A stretch of DNA of 64,000 nucleotides from contig CM066732.1 in the NCBI GenBank assembly GCA_033961575.1, positions 75,244,687 through 75,308,686 of the forward strand, in the 5' to 3' direction. This stretch comes from Aselliscus stoliczkanus. Its lineage: Eukaryota; Chordata; Mammalia; Chiroptera; Hipposideridae. Positions within the stretch are counted from its first letter, which is position 1, and each line of letters starts with the position of its first letter. Positions 38,031 to 48,810 of the stretch are shown here, in pieces. A model generated the notes under the pieces. That model was not told the origin of the DNA, searched no databases, and saw only the letters and a list, made by a program, of their open reading frames with translations. The position numbers and the translations under genes were made by a program.

Positions 38031-40919
38031 TAAAGTCATAATATTCTTAAAGGCTATATTTACCCAATAACTTGAGCAGTTTTAAACTGGTCATACCTGT
38101 CGGTAAATAGTACAACATCACAATAAATAACAATCCAGTGAGATCCCTTTTATAATCTGTATAGATCCTCAAATTCATATTCATCATGTTATTTATAATA
38201 ATAGTTCATTGTAATCAGTGCACAAAATATGAATCAATTTATACCGTCAAGATAAAGACACAGTCTCTGTGAGTACTGTATGAATGTTAGTAATAGATAC
38301 AGTATGCATAAACACAGGAGTGCATAGGTACTTGCTAAACTTCATACTTGAGACTGTATTAATAATAGAAATAAATCAATGTTCTTTACGACTCACGTGC
38401 TATAAATCAGTACTTAGGCAGAATAGGATGTGAAATGAATTGTAGGTATCATTGTATTCTTTACATCTAAAACTGAAAGTTTCGGTACCCTGAGTATATA
38501 CAATAAATGTCCTTTAATAAACGTGAGGAGGTGCCACACACACTGAGAAGTCTGATGTGCCTCTGAATTGATGAAGGGGGAGGCGGGGGGACGTTTCACC
38601 CTGAAGGCAGTAAGGGAGACTTGGAAGAATTCCTGTTTTTGAGGAAAATACTCTTTGAATTTGGCATACTCGAAAGCAGTGTCCTCCAGTAAACCTTTCT
38701 GTGATGGTGGAAATGTTCTGTATCTGTACTATCCAGTATAAGTTGCTGCTGAACATTTGAAATATGGCTAGTGCACCAAGACACCAAACTTTTATTTAAT
38801 TTTAATGTGGCCGTGGCTGTCATGTACAGCTCTAGCGGGTTTCTGACTGAGTGATTAGGATGACAAGCCAACAGTACAGTGAACAGTCTGAAAGGTGGAT
38901 GTTTATAGGCTCTCTCATAGACTTTTCTTTCTTTTCTTTTTTCCTATTTGAACTTATTAGTTGGTAAGTATTACATTTGGATTTACAAAGCATTGTCCAT
39001 TGTGAAGCATCACCACCTACCTAACACATTGCATGACCAGTTGTATTTCATATTAAAAACCTGACTACTTGCTTCTCTGCCCCTCGGTTAACACCTGTAA
39101 AATTCTGCACTGTGTCTCTCATATCTGTTATGTATCTTCTCTTGTTTTCTCACTTCTGCCCGCTACTCCATTTCTTCATTTACAACAAAGAAAGAAATGC
39201 AGTGATAGTTCTCTTCCTCCCAAAACCTCCGCTAGAAAGCATTGGCCATCTCAAGGTAAACAGCCATGGGAAGGCCTCTCACGATTGGCTGGGAATAATG
39301 TGCATTACCAGAAAAAAAGCATGAGCTACTGCTCTTCACTTTCCTTCTGCCATCCATCTGCAGTGCTTCCCTAAAAAGGGTGGTGGATTCATACTCTCCT
39401 CTAGGTTTTCCAGTATGGGTCCAGTGTCAGCCAATTCAGATCTTCAGGAAGAGTAAAGATGAACAGAAATATATTTCCTTCTCCTTGTATTTTGAAGGTC
39501 AAGCTCATTTCAATTAGGAAAGAAAGAATGTTGGAGAAGTTACTTTAAAAAGGAGGGCAAATGACCTGGATTATACATAATAATAAAATATTTTTTCCTT
39601 GACAATACATATTTGTTCTTAAGTATAATTAGAACATTTGGCCTTAAAAACATTTTGAAATGTTCTACTGAGATACATTCTTATTAATAAAAGGGAAACA
39701 TCTCAATAGAATCTGTATCCCTTATTGAACAGTTTTGTGTTTCCTTATAAATATTCATAACCTCAGTTGGGCACAAATGTTTTATTATATGGACGTGCTA
39801 GTATAATTATTTCCAACTTGAAGTGCCAGTGAGATGCTGCATTGGCTAACAAATACGACAAAAGTTTCCCTACAGAGTAAGGAGATGTGTAAATTTAAGC
39901 CTGCTACTTGTGTGATATCTGTTTGTCACACACATAAAGAAAATTTTCCTGTACATCAGACCTAGAAAATCTACATTCAAGTGCCTTAAAATATACAAAA
40001 TTTTTAAATTTTTGTTTACTATTTTTGCAGATTTTCCCTTTTTTAAAGGGCTTTTCAGTGTAATTTCTTATTTATTTAGAAAATACTTGAGAGCCTACAG
40101 TTTGCAAAGTTCTGTAGAGTTACTGTATATTAGAGAATCATAATTCATGGAAATAAAGTGCAGAAATGAAGAACTACTTTATAAATGACACAGAATTTTC
40201 AAATTAGAACTTTGTTTTGCTTCTTCTAATTCTACTGTTTACCTACTTGCTAGGACTGGATCATGTAACTGCCAAAGTTGAAGTTAAGGAAAACAAAGGC
40301 ATTGCCTATCTCCTAAATTGAGATATTTTGAGGGGTCAGTTTTTCTTTTTTGACTGACTTTCACAGGAGAATTCTTGTCTTCTTCCCTTCCCCAGGAACT
40401 TTATCTTGCCCCTTCGTAAAAGCATATTTAAATACCTAGCATGTATAATGGTCTCATAGTGTTGAATTCCTTTTGGAACCAATTGGTTCTTTTATTTTCA
40501 AGTTTGAGCAGTGAAGGCCCTTTTCCTGTTTATACCCTGTACCCCACAGATAGGGAGGGATTAGTCCTTCTTACCTGCTTCTTAAGCCCTTCCCTGCATG
40601 TGAATGATGCTTTGGATCCTTGTCCTTTCTGGCCCAAAGATTTGCTTCCCATTGCTTTTTCTGGGGAGCTCTCTGGTTGGTTCTGGCTCTAAAAATAATG
40701 ATGGGTGCTTTCTTGCTAACACGATGACATGGCCACCAGGTCACTGGGTTTTAAATAAAATATAAAATATTAGTGGACAGTTGTAACAAGCAAGTTTGGG
40801 GTTTGCTCTTTCCTCTCAAACGACCTCATTAAGGGTTGGGATCCATATGAGTAGCAAAAGGTTTCTTCTGGAAGGAGAGGCTGGGTGCCCTGTGCTAATG
40901 CTCATGCTTTTTCCCACAG

Positions 40920-41068
40920 GCTCCTACCCAGAGATTCTACCCAGTGAAATTTCCACAGCAACGCAGGTAGACGGGGCTGACCTGGCCTCGCCAATGTCTC
41001 CTCGAACTAGCAAAAGCCGGATGTCCATGAAGCTACGTCGGTCCTCTGGCTCAGCAAATAAATCCTAA
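40920..41068 (+). CDS. RALGAPA1: RALGAPA1 terminal coding exon, long C-terminus
   Basis: Acceptor TTTTTCCCACAG|G. When joined directly to 31260 the frame reads GSYPEILPSEISTATQ, VDGADLASPMSPRTSKSRMS, MKLRRSSGSANKS and stops at TAA 41066-41068, a 49-residue tail rich in Ser and basic residues (SPMSPRTSKSR, KLRRSS). Basic/Ser motifs such as RRSS are typical kinase sites, so the tail may be regulated by phosphorylation (inference). When the 31-nt exon is included this whole segment is 3' UTR. By analogy with human the long form is 2083 residues. Confidence 0.94.
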
Positions 41069-41567
41069 GGAAACAAGCAGCCGGGCAGTGGTCAGCAGTG
41101 GCTGCCTTGCATGACCATGGTGTTAACCCTTTCAGGCCCTCGTGTTTGCCATAACATGCACGTTCCTTCCTGAACATATATTTTTAAAAACACTGGATTT
41201 AAGTAATTTGTACTTTAGCATTTTTGATTTGGGTTGTTTATTCAGTTGGGTTCCCCCCCCACACTCTAAGCTGCCATGTTTGGGGTGGGGGAATAGAGTT
41301 TTATTCCTACACCCTTTACCTTTCTGGATAATTATGTCTAAGTAGTTTTACTTTTAATTTCATGATCAACTTTGAGCCAAAATATAATTGGACATAATAG
41401 TCTCATTATTTTATTTATCTTACCCCATTGCAACTTTATGGGCTCAGTAAATATATAAGTTTTTTTTACAAATGTAAATTTTTAAATTTAAGCATTTGTA
41501 AAGTTATAGCAAAAGTTGCAAATCTGTTAAAATACACAGGATGTGTATGGAATATTTATGTTATGAA

Positions 41568-41587
41568 AATAAAACACTTAAAATAAA
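41568..41587 (+). terminator. RALGAPA1: proximal poly(A) signals
   Basis: Two AATAAA hexamers at 41568-41573 and 41582-41587, about 500 nt after the stop; candidates for a shorter 3' UTR. Confidence 0.55.
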
Positions 41588-42261
41588 TGGTCTTTTAGCA
41601 TCTCAAATTCTACCTGAAATAATTTTAGCATTAACTTTTTCTTCCCAAAGCAATGCCTCATTTCTTGACTGTGCAGATGATGCCATGACATATCTAATAA
41701 CCAGAAAAAATCACTGTGCTGCACTTTGATTTATGTTTAGCTTCCAAATATTTTTGTAATGTTTTGCTTTTTAAATGGTATCACTGTTACATGCCTTTTT
41801 TTTTTTTAAGTGACCCTTTATTATTGGCTGCTAGATCCTGGTGTATCTGTTCTTTCTTAAGTACCAAAAGGGTGGACTTGGGAGGGAGAAAGAAAGAAAA
41901 GAAGGAAAAAACTTTTCTGATATAAGTGTGTTGCTTAAATTAAGTGTATTTATAAAGAAAAGGGAACGTGACCCAGGAGTCTAAATTAAACCTAACACTG
42001 TTAATACTGAACTTGCAGGCGCAGGTTAGTGTACATTCCACCCTCCAGAAGTATTTTCCTACCATAGATAAGCTGCTCACATTTTGTTCATATTTTGTTT
42101 TGAATGGGAATCTCCTAACGAAATGTAGCATGACATCGGTACTAACTGCATGTGTAAATACATCATATTGGCAAACTATAAAATATAAATTATGTATCAT
42201 CATTCATGTAGTATCTACAAATTTGTAATAGTGAAAAAATATATATGGTATTTAATAATAC

Positions 42262-42267
42262 AATAAA
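42262..42267 (+). terminator. RALGAPA1: distal RALGAPA1 poly(A) signal
   Basis: AATAAA followed 25 nt later by the GT-rich stretch ATGAGTGTTTTGTCTTTT, a good cleavage-site layout. Confidence 0.75.
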
Positions 42268-42289
42268 AATATCACTTACGTCTATGAGT

Positions 42290-43256
42290 GTTTTGTCTTT
42301 TACATTTGTCTTTTATGTATTTTCAGACTTATCATAATAAGCAAGGTTATATGATTAATGGAGAGATGTAAAGCATAGACTTAGGTTATCTTAATTGTGA
42401 AAAATGAATTTGAATTCTCAGGATATACCCCAAGTTATTTCTGAGATCCTACCACACTCATTAAAAACGCAGGAGATTTTACACCTTCCTAATGGCTTGC
42501 CAGAAACTTCACCCAGTGCACTTGGCTAAAGCATCAATTTGTCTCAGCCTCATGCTTCTTTGATTTCTTAAATTTCACTTTGTTTTAGAATATATATTCA
42601 GGAACAACACTTTTTACAGGAAGTTTCTGAAACCTGTGCACATAAGTTTTTATTTTGATGAAACTAGAAAATAAACTAAAATTCCTATGAAAGCTTATGT
42701 AGAAGATAAATGGCCCTGGAAACAAGATTAAAGAATATAGACAAACAGAGGTGAAGAATTACAAAGAAAAAAAATCTAACTGTTTACACATTTGTATAGT
42801 GCTTTCATTTTCTTTTTAATGAACAGCTAATGAATTGGTGATATGTAACAAAATGGAGTGAAAACAACTTAAAATAATGAATTAACATGGTTAAAATGAT
42901 TTTTTCATCTTTGGATAACAGTCACTAGCTTTTTTTAAAAAAAAAAAGGTATTTTCAATATATTTTCTGTTGACATTTTTGGGTGGCAAAGTGTCTTTAA
43001 AGAATAGTGCATTATTTTTGCCTTTTGGAGCTCAGTCTGTGCAGCCATACTTCAAAGGAAATTTTCCCATTGCATTTCCACACCATTACATTCATTTTCA
43101 AAATATAATTTCTCCTGTCTGTATTCTGACTAAATGGGTCACTAAGAGTCTAAAGTAGGATACTGGCTTTGGGAAGATAAGAAATGTGGCTTTGAAAAAT
43201 AGGCTGGGTTCAATGGGATTCTTAAGACAAACACAACAAAGCACCATCTATGTACA
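42290..43256. other. gap between convergent 3' ends
   Basis: About 1 kb between the predicted poly(A) signals of RALGAPA1 (+) and INSM2 (-). AT-rich, no repeat recognised and no supported gene; the frame at 42970-43158 resembles nothing known. Confidence 0.7.
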
Positions 43257-43262
43257 TTTATT
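43257..43262 (-). terminator. INSM2: INSM2 poly(A) signal (candidate)
   Basis: On the minus strand AATAAA, followed by TGTACATAGATGGTGC and the GT-rich TTTGTTGTGTTTGTCTT. It lies 1.1 kb after the INSM2 stop. Confidence 0.65.
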
Positions 43263-44359
43263 TGGTGGTGAGCATCTTACAAATATGGGCTATCAGTCAC
43301 TCAATACTCAGCCAGTGTGCCAAACTCTGGATATTAGGGCATGGGTACAGAATGTACACTGAATATAGTTTACAAAAATACTGAAACAGGATGCTGAAAA
43401 GAAAATACTAAATATTGAATGAATTGCCATTCTGTTCCATAGTGGATGACAGGTATTAACCTCTTCCTTAAGCTGAATATAGTTTAATATATAACACAGT
43501 ATGGGATTTACAACAGAAGCATTAAACAATTTGGATTAAACCCTACAAAAACAGTCAAACTTCAGGAATTGAGTTCTGTATTTCCAAAAAGCTCTTTTTG
43601 GGAAAGTAGCTCTTCCTGATTATTACACACAAAACAGCTAAAGGTGAGAATCTTGGGGGGCAGGGGGAGGGTCTCAACTCTTTCCTGTAAAGTAACACAC
43701 ACACACACACCACCTCCAAACACTAACTTAATGGACTTACTGAGAAAAGGAAAGTTTACAGGGAGAGCCGCACATCTCCCAAAAGCTCAAACCTCCTCTT
43801 ACATTTCCTGCCTGTGGACACAGGTCTTAACTGCCCCCTAAATACCGCCCCCCCCCAAGTTTGGCACCAATCACATAACTTAATTCACAGAATATACAAT
43901 GCAAAATATCTGACCCCATTGAGACAGAAACTACATAGGTGCCTGCGGTGGCAAGAGAAAAAAAAAATCATTAGTGACTCCCACTTTGGGTAGCTGGAAT
44001 CCTTTGTAGACATAGAGACGCACGCATTCACTGCGACTTTCCATAGGAATTACAAGTCATATAGGATTCATTAGGGTCTGCAGAGTTTGGGGGCCGGGGA
44101 TACTATTTCCTGGGGAAAGTGAGAAGGATTTAAAGCTGACGGTCTTTGACCACGAATGTTTATACCATATACATACCTGCTCTAGAGAGGGATTTTTACA
44201 TTTCGTTGTCCGCTCTTCTGGCGGAACATTGACTACTGGGACTTTTAGGAGAGAAATTACAGAAGGAAATAGGGTAAACTTGCAAGTTGAAGAAAAGACC
44301 CACAAATTCCCATGATCTGTTTTTTCCAAGGCCAACCTCGCAATCTTGCCGGTCGGCCC
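43263..44359 (-). other. INSM2: INSM2 3' UTR
   Basis: Roughly 1.1 kb downstream of the INSM2 stop without repeats, except a short CA run near 43680 and a C run near 43845. Transcript end inferred from the poly(A) hexamer at 43257. Confidence 0.65.
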
Positions 44360-46036
44360 TCAACAGCCTGGCCGCAATGGCATCTGCAGCAGCAGTACCT
44401 GCCGACTTTCTGAGGGGTGGCACTTATTGATGTGCCGGGTCAGCCCCGGGGAGCTAAAAAAAGTGGATGGGCAGTGCTTGCAGGAGAAAATTTGCTGAGC
44501 ACTCCCGTCCGATGCCCCGCCTGGGTTCGGCACTTCGGGGGTCGCCCCGGCCAAGGCCGGCAGGAGCAGCTCCTCGCGGACAGCATGCCACAGCCGGTGC
44601 TTGTCCCTGATATCGGCGGACGGGAAGTGCGCCCCACACAGCGGGCAAGCGAAGGCTAGTGGGGCGCCGCGTTCGGAGCCAAAGCCTGGGACAAGCGCGC
44701 GGGCCGAGCCTGCTTCGTGAGTGCCCAAGTGCTTGCGCAGATAGGCTTGGCGACGGAACTTTTTGTGGCAATAGGGGCACACGAAGATCTCGGGTCCCCC
44801 GACACCACTGACACTGCCCAGCCCAGGCACCCGGTGCCCCAAAACCGCCTCCGGATAGGGGACCCGAGGCAGCGGTGCCTCAAGGTGGGACAACACCTGG
44901 AGGCCCTGGGATGGGGCGCTGTCTGGGTGCTGCTCCGCCCCGGAGCTGTCCCTGGCCTGCGGGTGCTGATCCTCCGTTCGCTCTGCCCGACTGTTCTCCT
45001 TCCCCTCCGCCAGAAAAGATGCAACAGTCCCGGAATCCGGGGAGGACGAAGAAGGCTTCCCGTCCGTTGTAGAGACTGTGGCGATGTTTGCAGCTGTGGG
45101 ACGCGGCTTGTGCCAGCGGCGATGGGAGGCGAGGTTCGCTGGGCAGCTGAAGACCTTGTCGCACTCGGGGCAGCGGTACTCAACGCGCACGATGCGGGAG
45201 CAGCGATGCTGAGCCAGCGCGAAGGGGTCCGCATACTGCTCCTTGCACAGCTGGCAAATGAACTCCCCCAGGGGCGTGCGGCTGCCCCCCAGGCCCCGGG
45301 ACGGGGTTCCGGGCTCCTCCTCCTTGATCTTCAGGCCCAGGACAGGGGACGTAGTCACTTCATCAGCGAAGCTCAACTTCCTCATGGCCTTTGGCTTCTT
45401 GACTGCCGCGGCCACGGGTCCAGACACGGAGCCCGGAGGTGCTTTGGCGCGGCGTTCGCCGGCAGCAGGCCGCTTCAGGCCATGCAGGGTGGCCGAAAGG
45501 GGCGCGGGGTCCGGATGGAGCGCGGGCTCTGGGAACGGTGCCCGGAGCGGCAGCAGGAACGGCTCCCCCGAGGTCGGTGCGGCTGCTGGTGCCACTGAGC
45601 AGGAGAAAGCGGTCACGGCGGCGGCGCCCCCGGGGAAGGACTCAGCGGAGACGGGAGAGCTGAGGCAGCGCTCCAGGAACGCCCTGCGCAGCTCCGCGCC
45701 CACTGGCTTGGCCGGGCTGGGGCTGGGCCCGGGACCCTCTCTGCCATCCACCTTCCACTCTGCGCCTTCCCGCCCGTCCGCCCCCGGCCTCACTCCAGCC
45801 GCCCGACAAGGCGACCCCAACAGTTCTTGGGCCGCCTCCTCCTCCAGCCCCTTTCTGGGCTCCTCTGGGGTAGGGAGTGCTGCCTGCTCCGCACCGGGCT
45901 GGGGGGCATTGGAAGTCTCCTTGGGGAAGGGCGGCACCCCCTGGCGATCCAGCAGGGGCAAGGCCCGCTCGACTGGGCGCACTCGGTAGGAGCTGCCTGT
46001 CCGTTTAGTTCGCTTCACCAGGAAGCCTCTTGGCAT
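44360..46036 (-). CDS. INSM2: INSM2, SNAG-domain zinc-finger transcriptional repressor
   Basis: Intronless 558-codon gene (human protein about 566 residues). Residues 1-9, MPRGFLVKR, are the SNAG motif that recruits LSD1/CoREST-type corepressors and must be N-terminal. Residues 40-210 are Pro/Ala/Gly-rich. A basic patch KKPKAMRK (213-220) is nuclear-localisation-like. Five zinc fingers follow: C261/C264/H277/C279 (atypical C2HC, otherwise degenerate), C289/C292/H305/H309, C420/C423/H436/H440, C464/C467/H480/H484 and C519/C522/H535/H540. The gene is a paralogue of INSM1 and acts as a nuclear repressor in neuroendocrine and pancreatic islet cells, downstream of NEUROG3/NEUROD1 (family knowledge). 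The frame is open from an ATG at 46138, but that start would bury the SNAG motif behind 34 residues and lies only 13 nt after the TATA box, so 46036 is chosen. The gene is convergent with RALGAPA1, as in human. Confidence 0.97.
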   Translation of the reverse strand: MPRGFLVKRTKRTGSSYRVRPVERALPLLDRQGVPPFPKETSNAPQPGAEQAALPTPEEPRKGLEEEAAQELLGSPCRAAGVRPGADGREGAEWKVDGREGPGPSPSPAKPVGAELRRAFLERCLSSPVSAESFPGGAAAVTAFSCSVAPAAAPTSGEPFLLPLRAPFPEPALHPDPAPLSATLHGLKRPAAGERRAKAPPGSVSGPVAAAVKKPKAMRKLSFADEVTTSPVLGLKIKEEEPGTPSRGLGGSRTPLGEFICQLCKEQYADPFALAQHRCSRIVRVEYRCPECDKVFSCPANLASHRRWHKPRPTAANIATVSTTDGKPSSSSPDSGTVASFLAEGKENSRAERTEDQHPQARDSSGAEQHPDSAPSQGLQVLSHLEAPLPRVPYPEAVLGHRVPGLGSVSGVGGPEIFVCPYCHKKFRRQAYLRKHLGTHEAGSARALVPGFGSERGAPLAFACPLCGAHFPSADIRDKHRLWHAVREELLLPALAGATPEVPNPGGASDGSAQQIFSCKHCPSTFFSSPGLTRHINKCHPSESRQVLLLQMPLRPGC

Positions 46037-46150
46037 AGTGGAGTCAGGTGCGCTCGGGGGCAAGGAGGAACGAGGTCGTGATGGGGGGCTGAGAGCTGGC
46101 AGGCACTGCAGCTGCCCGAGCTTCGCAACCGCGGTCATGAGTCCACCGGC

Positions 46151-46156
46151 TTTATA
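46151..46156 (-). promoter_or_regulatory. INSM2: INSM2 TATA box
   Basis: On the minus strand GCTATAAAGC. Transcription would start about 25-30 nt on, near 46122, giving a 5' UTR of about 85 nt before the ATG at 46036 and leaving the in-frame ATG at 46138 outside the mRNA. Confidence 0.78.
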
Positions 46157-46204
46157 GCTGAGACGCAGGCCAGTGGACCGCTGGGCGGCCTTTGGGCTGG
46201 AAGA

Positions 46205-46242
46205 GCCAATCAGGAGTGGGAGCGGGCGCCAGGGGGCGGGGT
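46205..46242 (-). promoter_or_regulatory. INSM2: INSM2 CCAAT box and GC box
   Basis: GCCAATCAG (NF-Y type, at 46206) and GGGGGCGGGG (Sp1 type, 46233-46242) lie about 50 and 80 bp upstream of the TATA box, a compact core promoter. I saw no CANNTG E-box in the first 100 bp upstream. Confidence 0.6.
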
Positions 46243-46329
46243 TTTCACCTTGCTGAGCTCACGAGGGTCCACAGGGTGGACGGCGGAGCACTCCCATCTC
46301 CCCCTGGCAGCAGCCTCCACGGCCCGGCA

Positions 46330-46392
46330 GCGGGGCTAAGGACTGCGGGCCTTGCCTCGCTGTGCCGCACTCCCTACGAAGACGCAAACCAG
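46330..46392 (+). other. possible divergent non-coding first exon
   Basis: Within the CpG island upstream of INSM2 the + strand has a strong donor-like AACCAG|GTAAGGG (GT at 46393). A divergent transcript from the shared promoter would start here. No coding frame and no acceptor identified; the left bound is arbitrary. Confidence 0.25.
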
Positions 46393-46899
46393 GTAAGGGC
46401 CAGAGTGTGAGGAAGCTCGCACTCCCCACCTCAGCAGCCTCTGGGGACCTTCCGAGAGCCAGGCTGAGAGGCTACCTAAGGGCTGTGACCTTGCTGCCCC
46501 GTTTGTGGGAGCCTGATGGAAAAGCCCTCGCCCTGCAGGAGCAGAGCCAGGAGAACCGGGCGGTGGGCCGCGGGTGCCTACCAGGGAACGGGTTAATGTC
46601 CTCTGCCCGAATTGAGATGATGAGAAGCTGTGACAGAGCAGCAGGGCGGCTAACTGTGCCTATGCTTGAGGATGGGAGCACGTCTGCCATCCAGTATCGA
46701 TCGAGACTGTGAGCGTCTGTGATACTATGAGGATTCATCTGGGAAGAAGGGCTCTCAGTGAGGGAGATCGTGCGTGCTGGCAAGCCTGTGGAGCTCAGGA
46801 CCCCAGCAGGCTTCTGGGCCCTGGTCCTCAGAGCTTAGCAAGGCCCCTCCCGGATGGGAATAGGAGTGGGGCGTGGGGCGCGGGGGGGGGGGGGGAGTA

Positions 46900-47930
46900 G
46901 AATCTCATTTTCGACAGTCCTCAGATAAAGTGGTTTCTCTCTTCACACTTTCCACTTGCATGACCCAGAGACATGACTTAGTGCAGAACTGACCTGTTTA
47001 GCATGGAGTAGAGTGAAAAATACTGGCAGAATCAAGATTGCGTCTGCTTCCCTTATATAAGTGATACTTTGCAAAAGGTGTGCTATAAACCAGCACTCTG
47101 TAATGTGCCCAACACTCTTCTAGGCACTAGAAGAATTGAAAGTTTGTAATACTAGCTGAAGTATGAAATAATTAGAAAATATATGACTGGTGCATAATAA
47201 AGTCCCAAACACAAGGTGAGAATAAGAACTGTGTTCAGGTCTTCTTCCAATACTGAACTGGAGAAACAGACTGAGCAATGTGTTTTTAAAATACACTATG
47301 CCTAACAGATCTGGTCATCAATAACACATATTGCCTTCCTTTTAGTGAATGAAGTTTTTTACAGGGAAAGCATTATTTTAACCATATCTGGAAGTAATCA
47401 TGTATTTCTTAATCATTGGCCATATTTTAGGCATTCTACTTAAGTAATCTCTAATCTTTTCACACACAAAACAGGAGATATTATTAATCCCCTTTTGTGA
47501 TGAGGGGATAGAGCCTTAGAGAAGTTAAATAACTGGCAAAAGCCACCCAGAGCCCAGATTCAAACCGAGTTCTGGCTCATTCTAAAGCTTACACTTTCCA
47601 CTACACCAGTGGCTTCAAACTAATTTTTTTCTGATCACATCCCACAATAGGAAATATATTTTACATCACATACATGTAAATGAAACAAAAAATTCACAAA
47701 GTACACTTAACTAGGTGCAATGCATTCTTGGCTTTCTATTCAATTCTATTATATTTTCTTTTTAAAAATGCTGACCATAGCAAACAAATTGATTTTGTAA
47801 CGTACTAATAAATTAGGATCCACAGTTAGAAAAACACCATCATTATGGTGTTTTCCATTAAACCGCATGAAATCATACAGAATTAAGTAAATAAACCTGA
47901 CACTTTATAATCAAAATTAATATTCTTAAT
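46900..47930. other. intergenic, few features
   Basis: AT-rich sequence after the CpG island. A MIR-like stretch occupies 47440-47620 (GGAGATATTATTAATCCCC, GAAGTTAAATAACTGGC). Nothing else supported. Confidence 0.6.
47440..47620 (-). repeat. MIR (antisense)
   Basis: TTATTAATCCCCTTTTGTGA, TAGAGAAGTTAAATAACTGGC and CAGATTCAAACCGAGTTCTGG in reverse MIR order. Confidence 0.7.
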
Positions 47931-47934
47931 CACT

Positions 47935-48475
47935 ACTTAAACCAGCTCTTGCACTTCTTCTAGGTATATATACACAAAAGACTTGAAAACAGGGAGTGAA
48001 ACACATACACCAATGTCCATTATAGCATTATTCACAATAGCCCAAATATGGAAACAACCCATTATTTTCTTTCAATAGATAAATGTGTAAACAAAATGTG
48101 GTATATACAAATGACAGAGTATTAGTCAGCCATAAAAAAGAATGAAATGCTGATACATACAACATGGATGAATCTTGAAAACATTATGCTAAGTGAAAGA
48201 AGTCAGACACAAAAGGATCAATATTATAAGATTTCAATTATATATGAACTATCTAGAATATGTAAATTCATAGAGCTACAAAGTAGATTTTTGGATATCG
48301 GGGACTTGGGGGGAATGGAATCTTAAGGTTACAGAATTTCTTTTTGGAGTGATGAAAAAATTTTGTTAATAGTGATGATAGATGGACAACACTGTGAGTG
48401 CAGTTGATGCCACTGAATTGCACACATAAGTTGTAAAAATGGATATTTAAAAAAAAATTTACTACAGTAAAAATA
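47935..48475 (+). mobile_element. LINE-1 3' end (sense)
   Basis: Text from GGTATATATACACAAAAGAC through CCATTATAGCATTATTCAC, GAATCTTGAAAACATTATGC and CACTGAATTGCACACATAAG is the end of LINE-1 ORF2 and its 3' UTR. 5'-truncated. Confidence 0.9.
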
Positions 48476-48645
48476 TTTCACACACACATAAAAGAGTGGA
48501 AGGCAAAATCATCACATGTCAGAATGTGAAAAGGATATAAAAGACCAGGTCATGTAATTTGGATGTTATTACATAGAACAGACACAAAGAGCCATTTAAA
48601 GTTTTAAAGTGAGGGAGTAACATTTGGTTTTAAAATTGCATGAGG

Positions 48646-48797
48646 AGGGCTGGCCGAGTTGGTTAAAAGCTCGCTCTAGAGTGCAAGCTCTGAGCTCTGA
48701 GCAATAGCAGTTCTATGCCCAGCCCAAGCTGAGCTGCCGCTGAGCTGCCAACAGGTGGCAGGATAGCTCAGCTAAAAAATAAAATAAATAAATAAAT
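48646..48797 (+). mobile_element. GAGCTGAGCTGCC-type SINE, short
   Basis: Complex-family head (GGCTGGCCGAGTTGGTTAAA) with the tail AGCTGCCAACAGGTGGCAGG and a (AAAT)n end. Target-site duplication AAATTGCATGAGG at 48633 and 48798. Confidence 0.92.
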
Positions 48798-48810
48798 AAA
48801 TTGCATGAGG

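Larger units (their letters stand above)
31896..40919 (+). other. RALGAPA1: last RALGAPA1 intron
   Basis: 9,024-nt U2-type intron, GTAAGA to TTTTTCCCACAG. It contains short antisense SINEs, two DNA-transposon derivatives, MIRs and microsatellites (separate entries). The stretches 31,900-33,325, 34,150-34,980, 36,660-36,950 and 38,050-40,900 show no gene I can support. Confidence 0.9.
41069..42285 (+). other. RALGAPA1: RALGAPA1 3' UTR
   Basis: AT-rich sequence downstream of the stop with no repeat element. It contains proximal AATAAA hexamers at 41568 and 41582 and a distal one at 42262. The open frames in it are incidental. Confidence 0.8.
44330..46900. promoter_or_regulatory. INSM2: CpG island covering INSM2
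   Basis: Sharp rise in G+C and CpG density over the INSM2 coding region and about 750 bp upstream, against AT-rich surroundings. It ends in a 14-G run at 46882-46895. The open frames on the + strand here (e.g. 44717-45598, 45243-45989) are antisense shadows of the GC-rich INSM2 gene. Confidence 0.85.

Noticed and set aside
45243..45989. 248-codon open frame on the + strand opposite INSM2
   Set aside because: It lies wholly antisense to INSM2 in very GC-rich DNA, where stop codons are rare, and has no recognisable domain. It is a shadow of INSM2, as is 44717-45598.
44360..46138. 592-codon version of INSM2 starting at the upstream ATG
   Set aside because: It would hide the SNAG motif behind 34 residues, and the ATG is only 13 nt past the TATA box, outside the expected mRNA.
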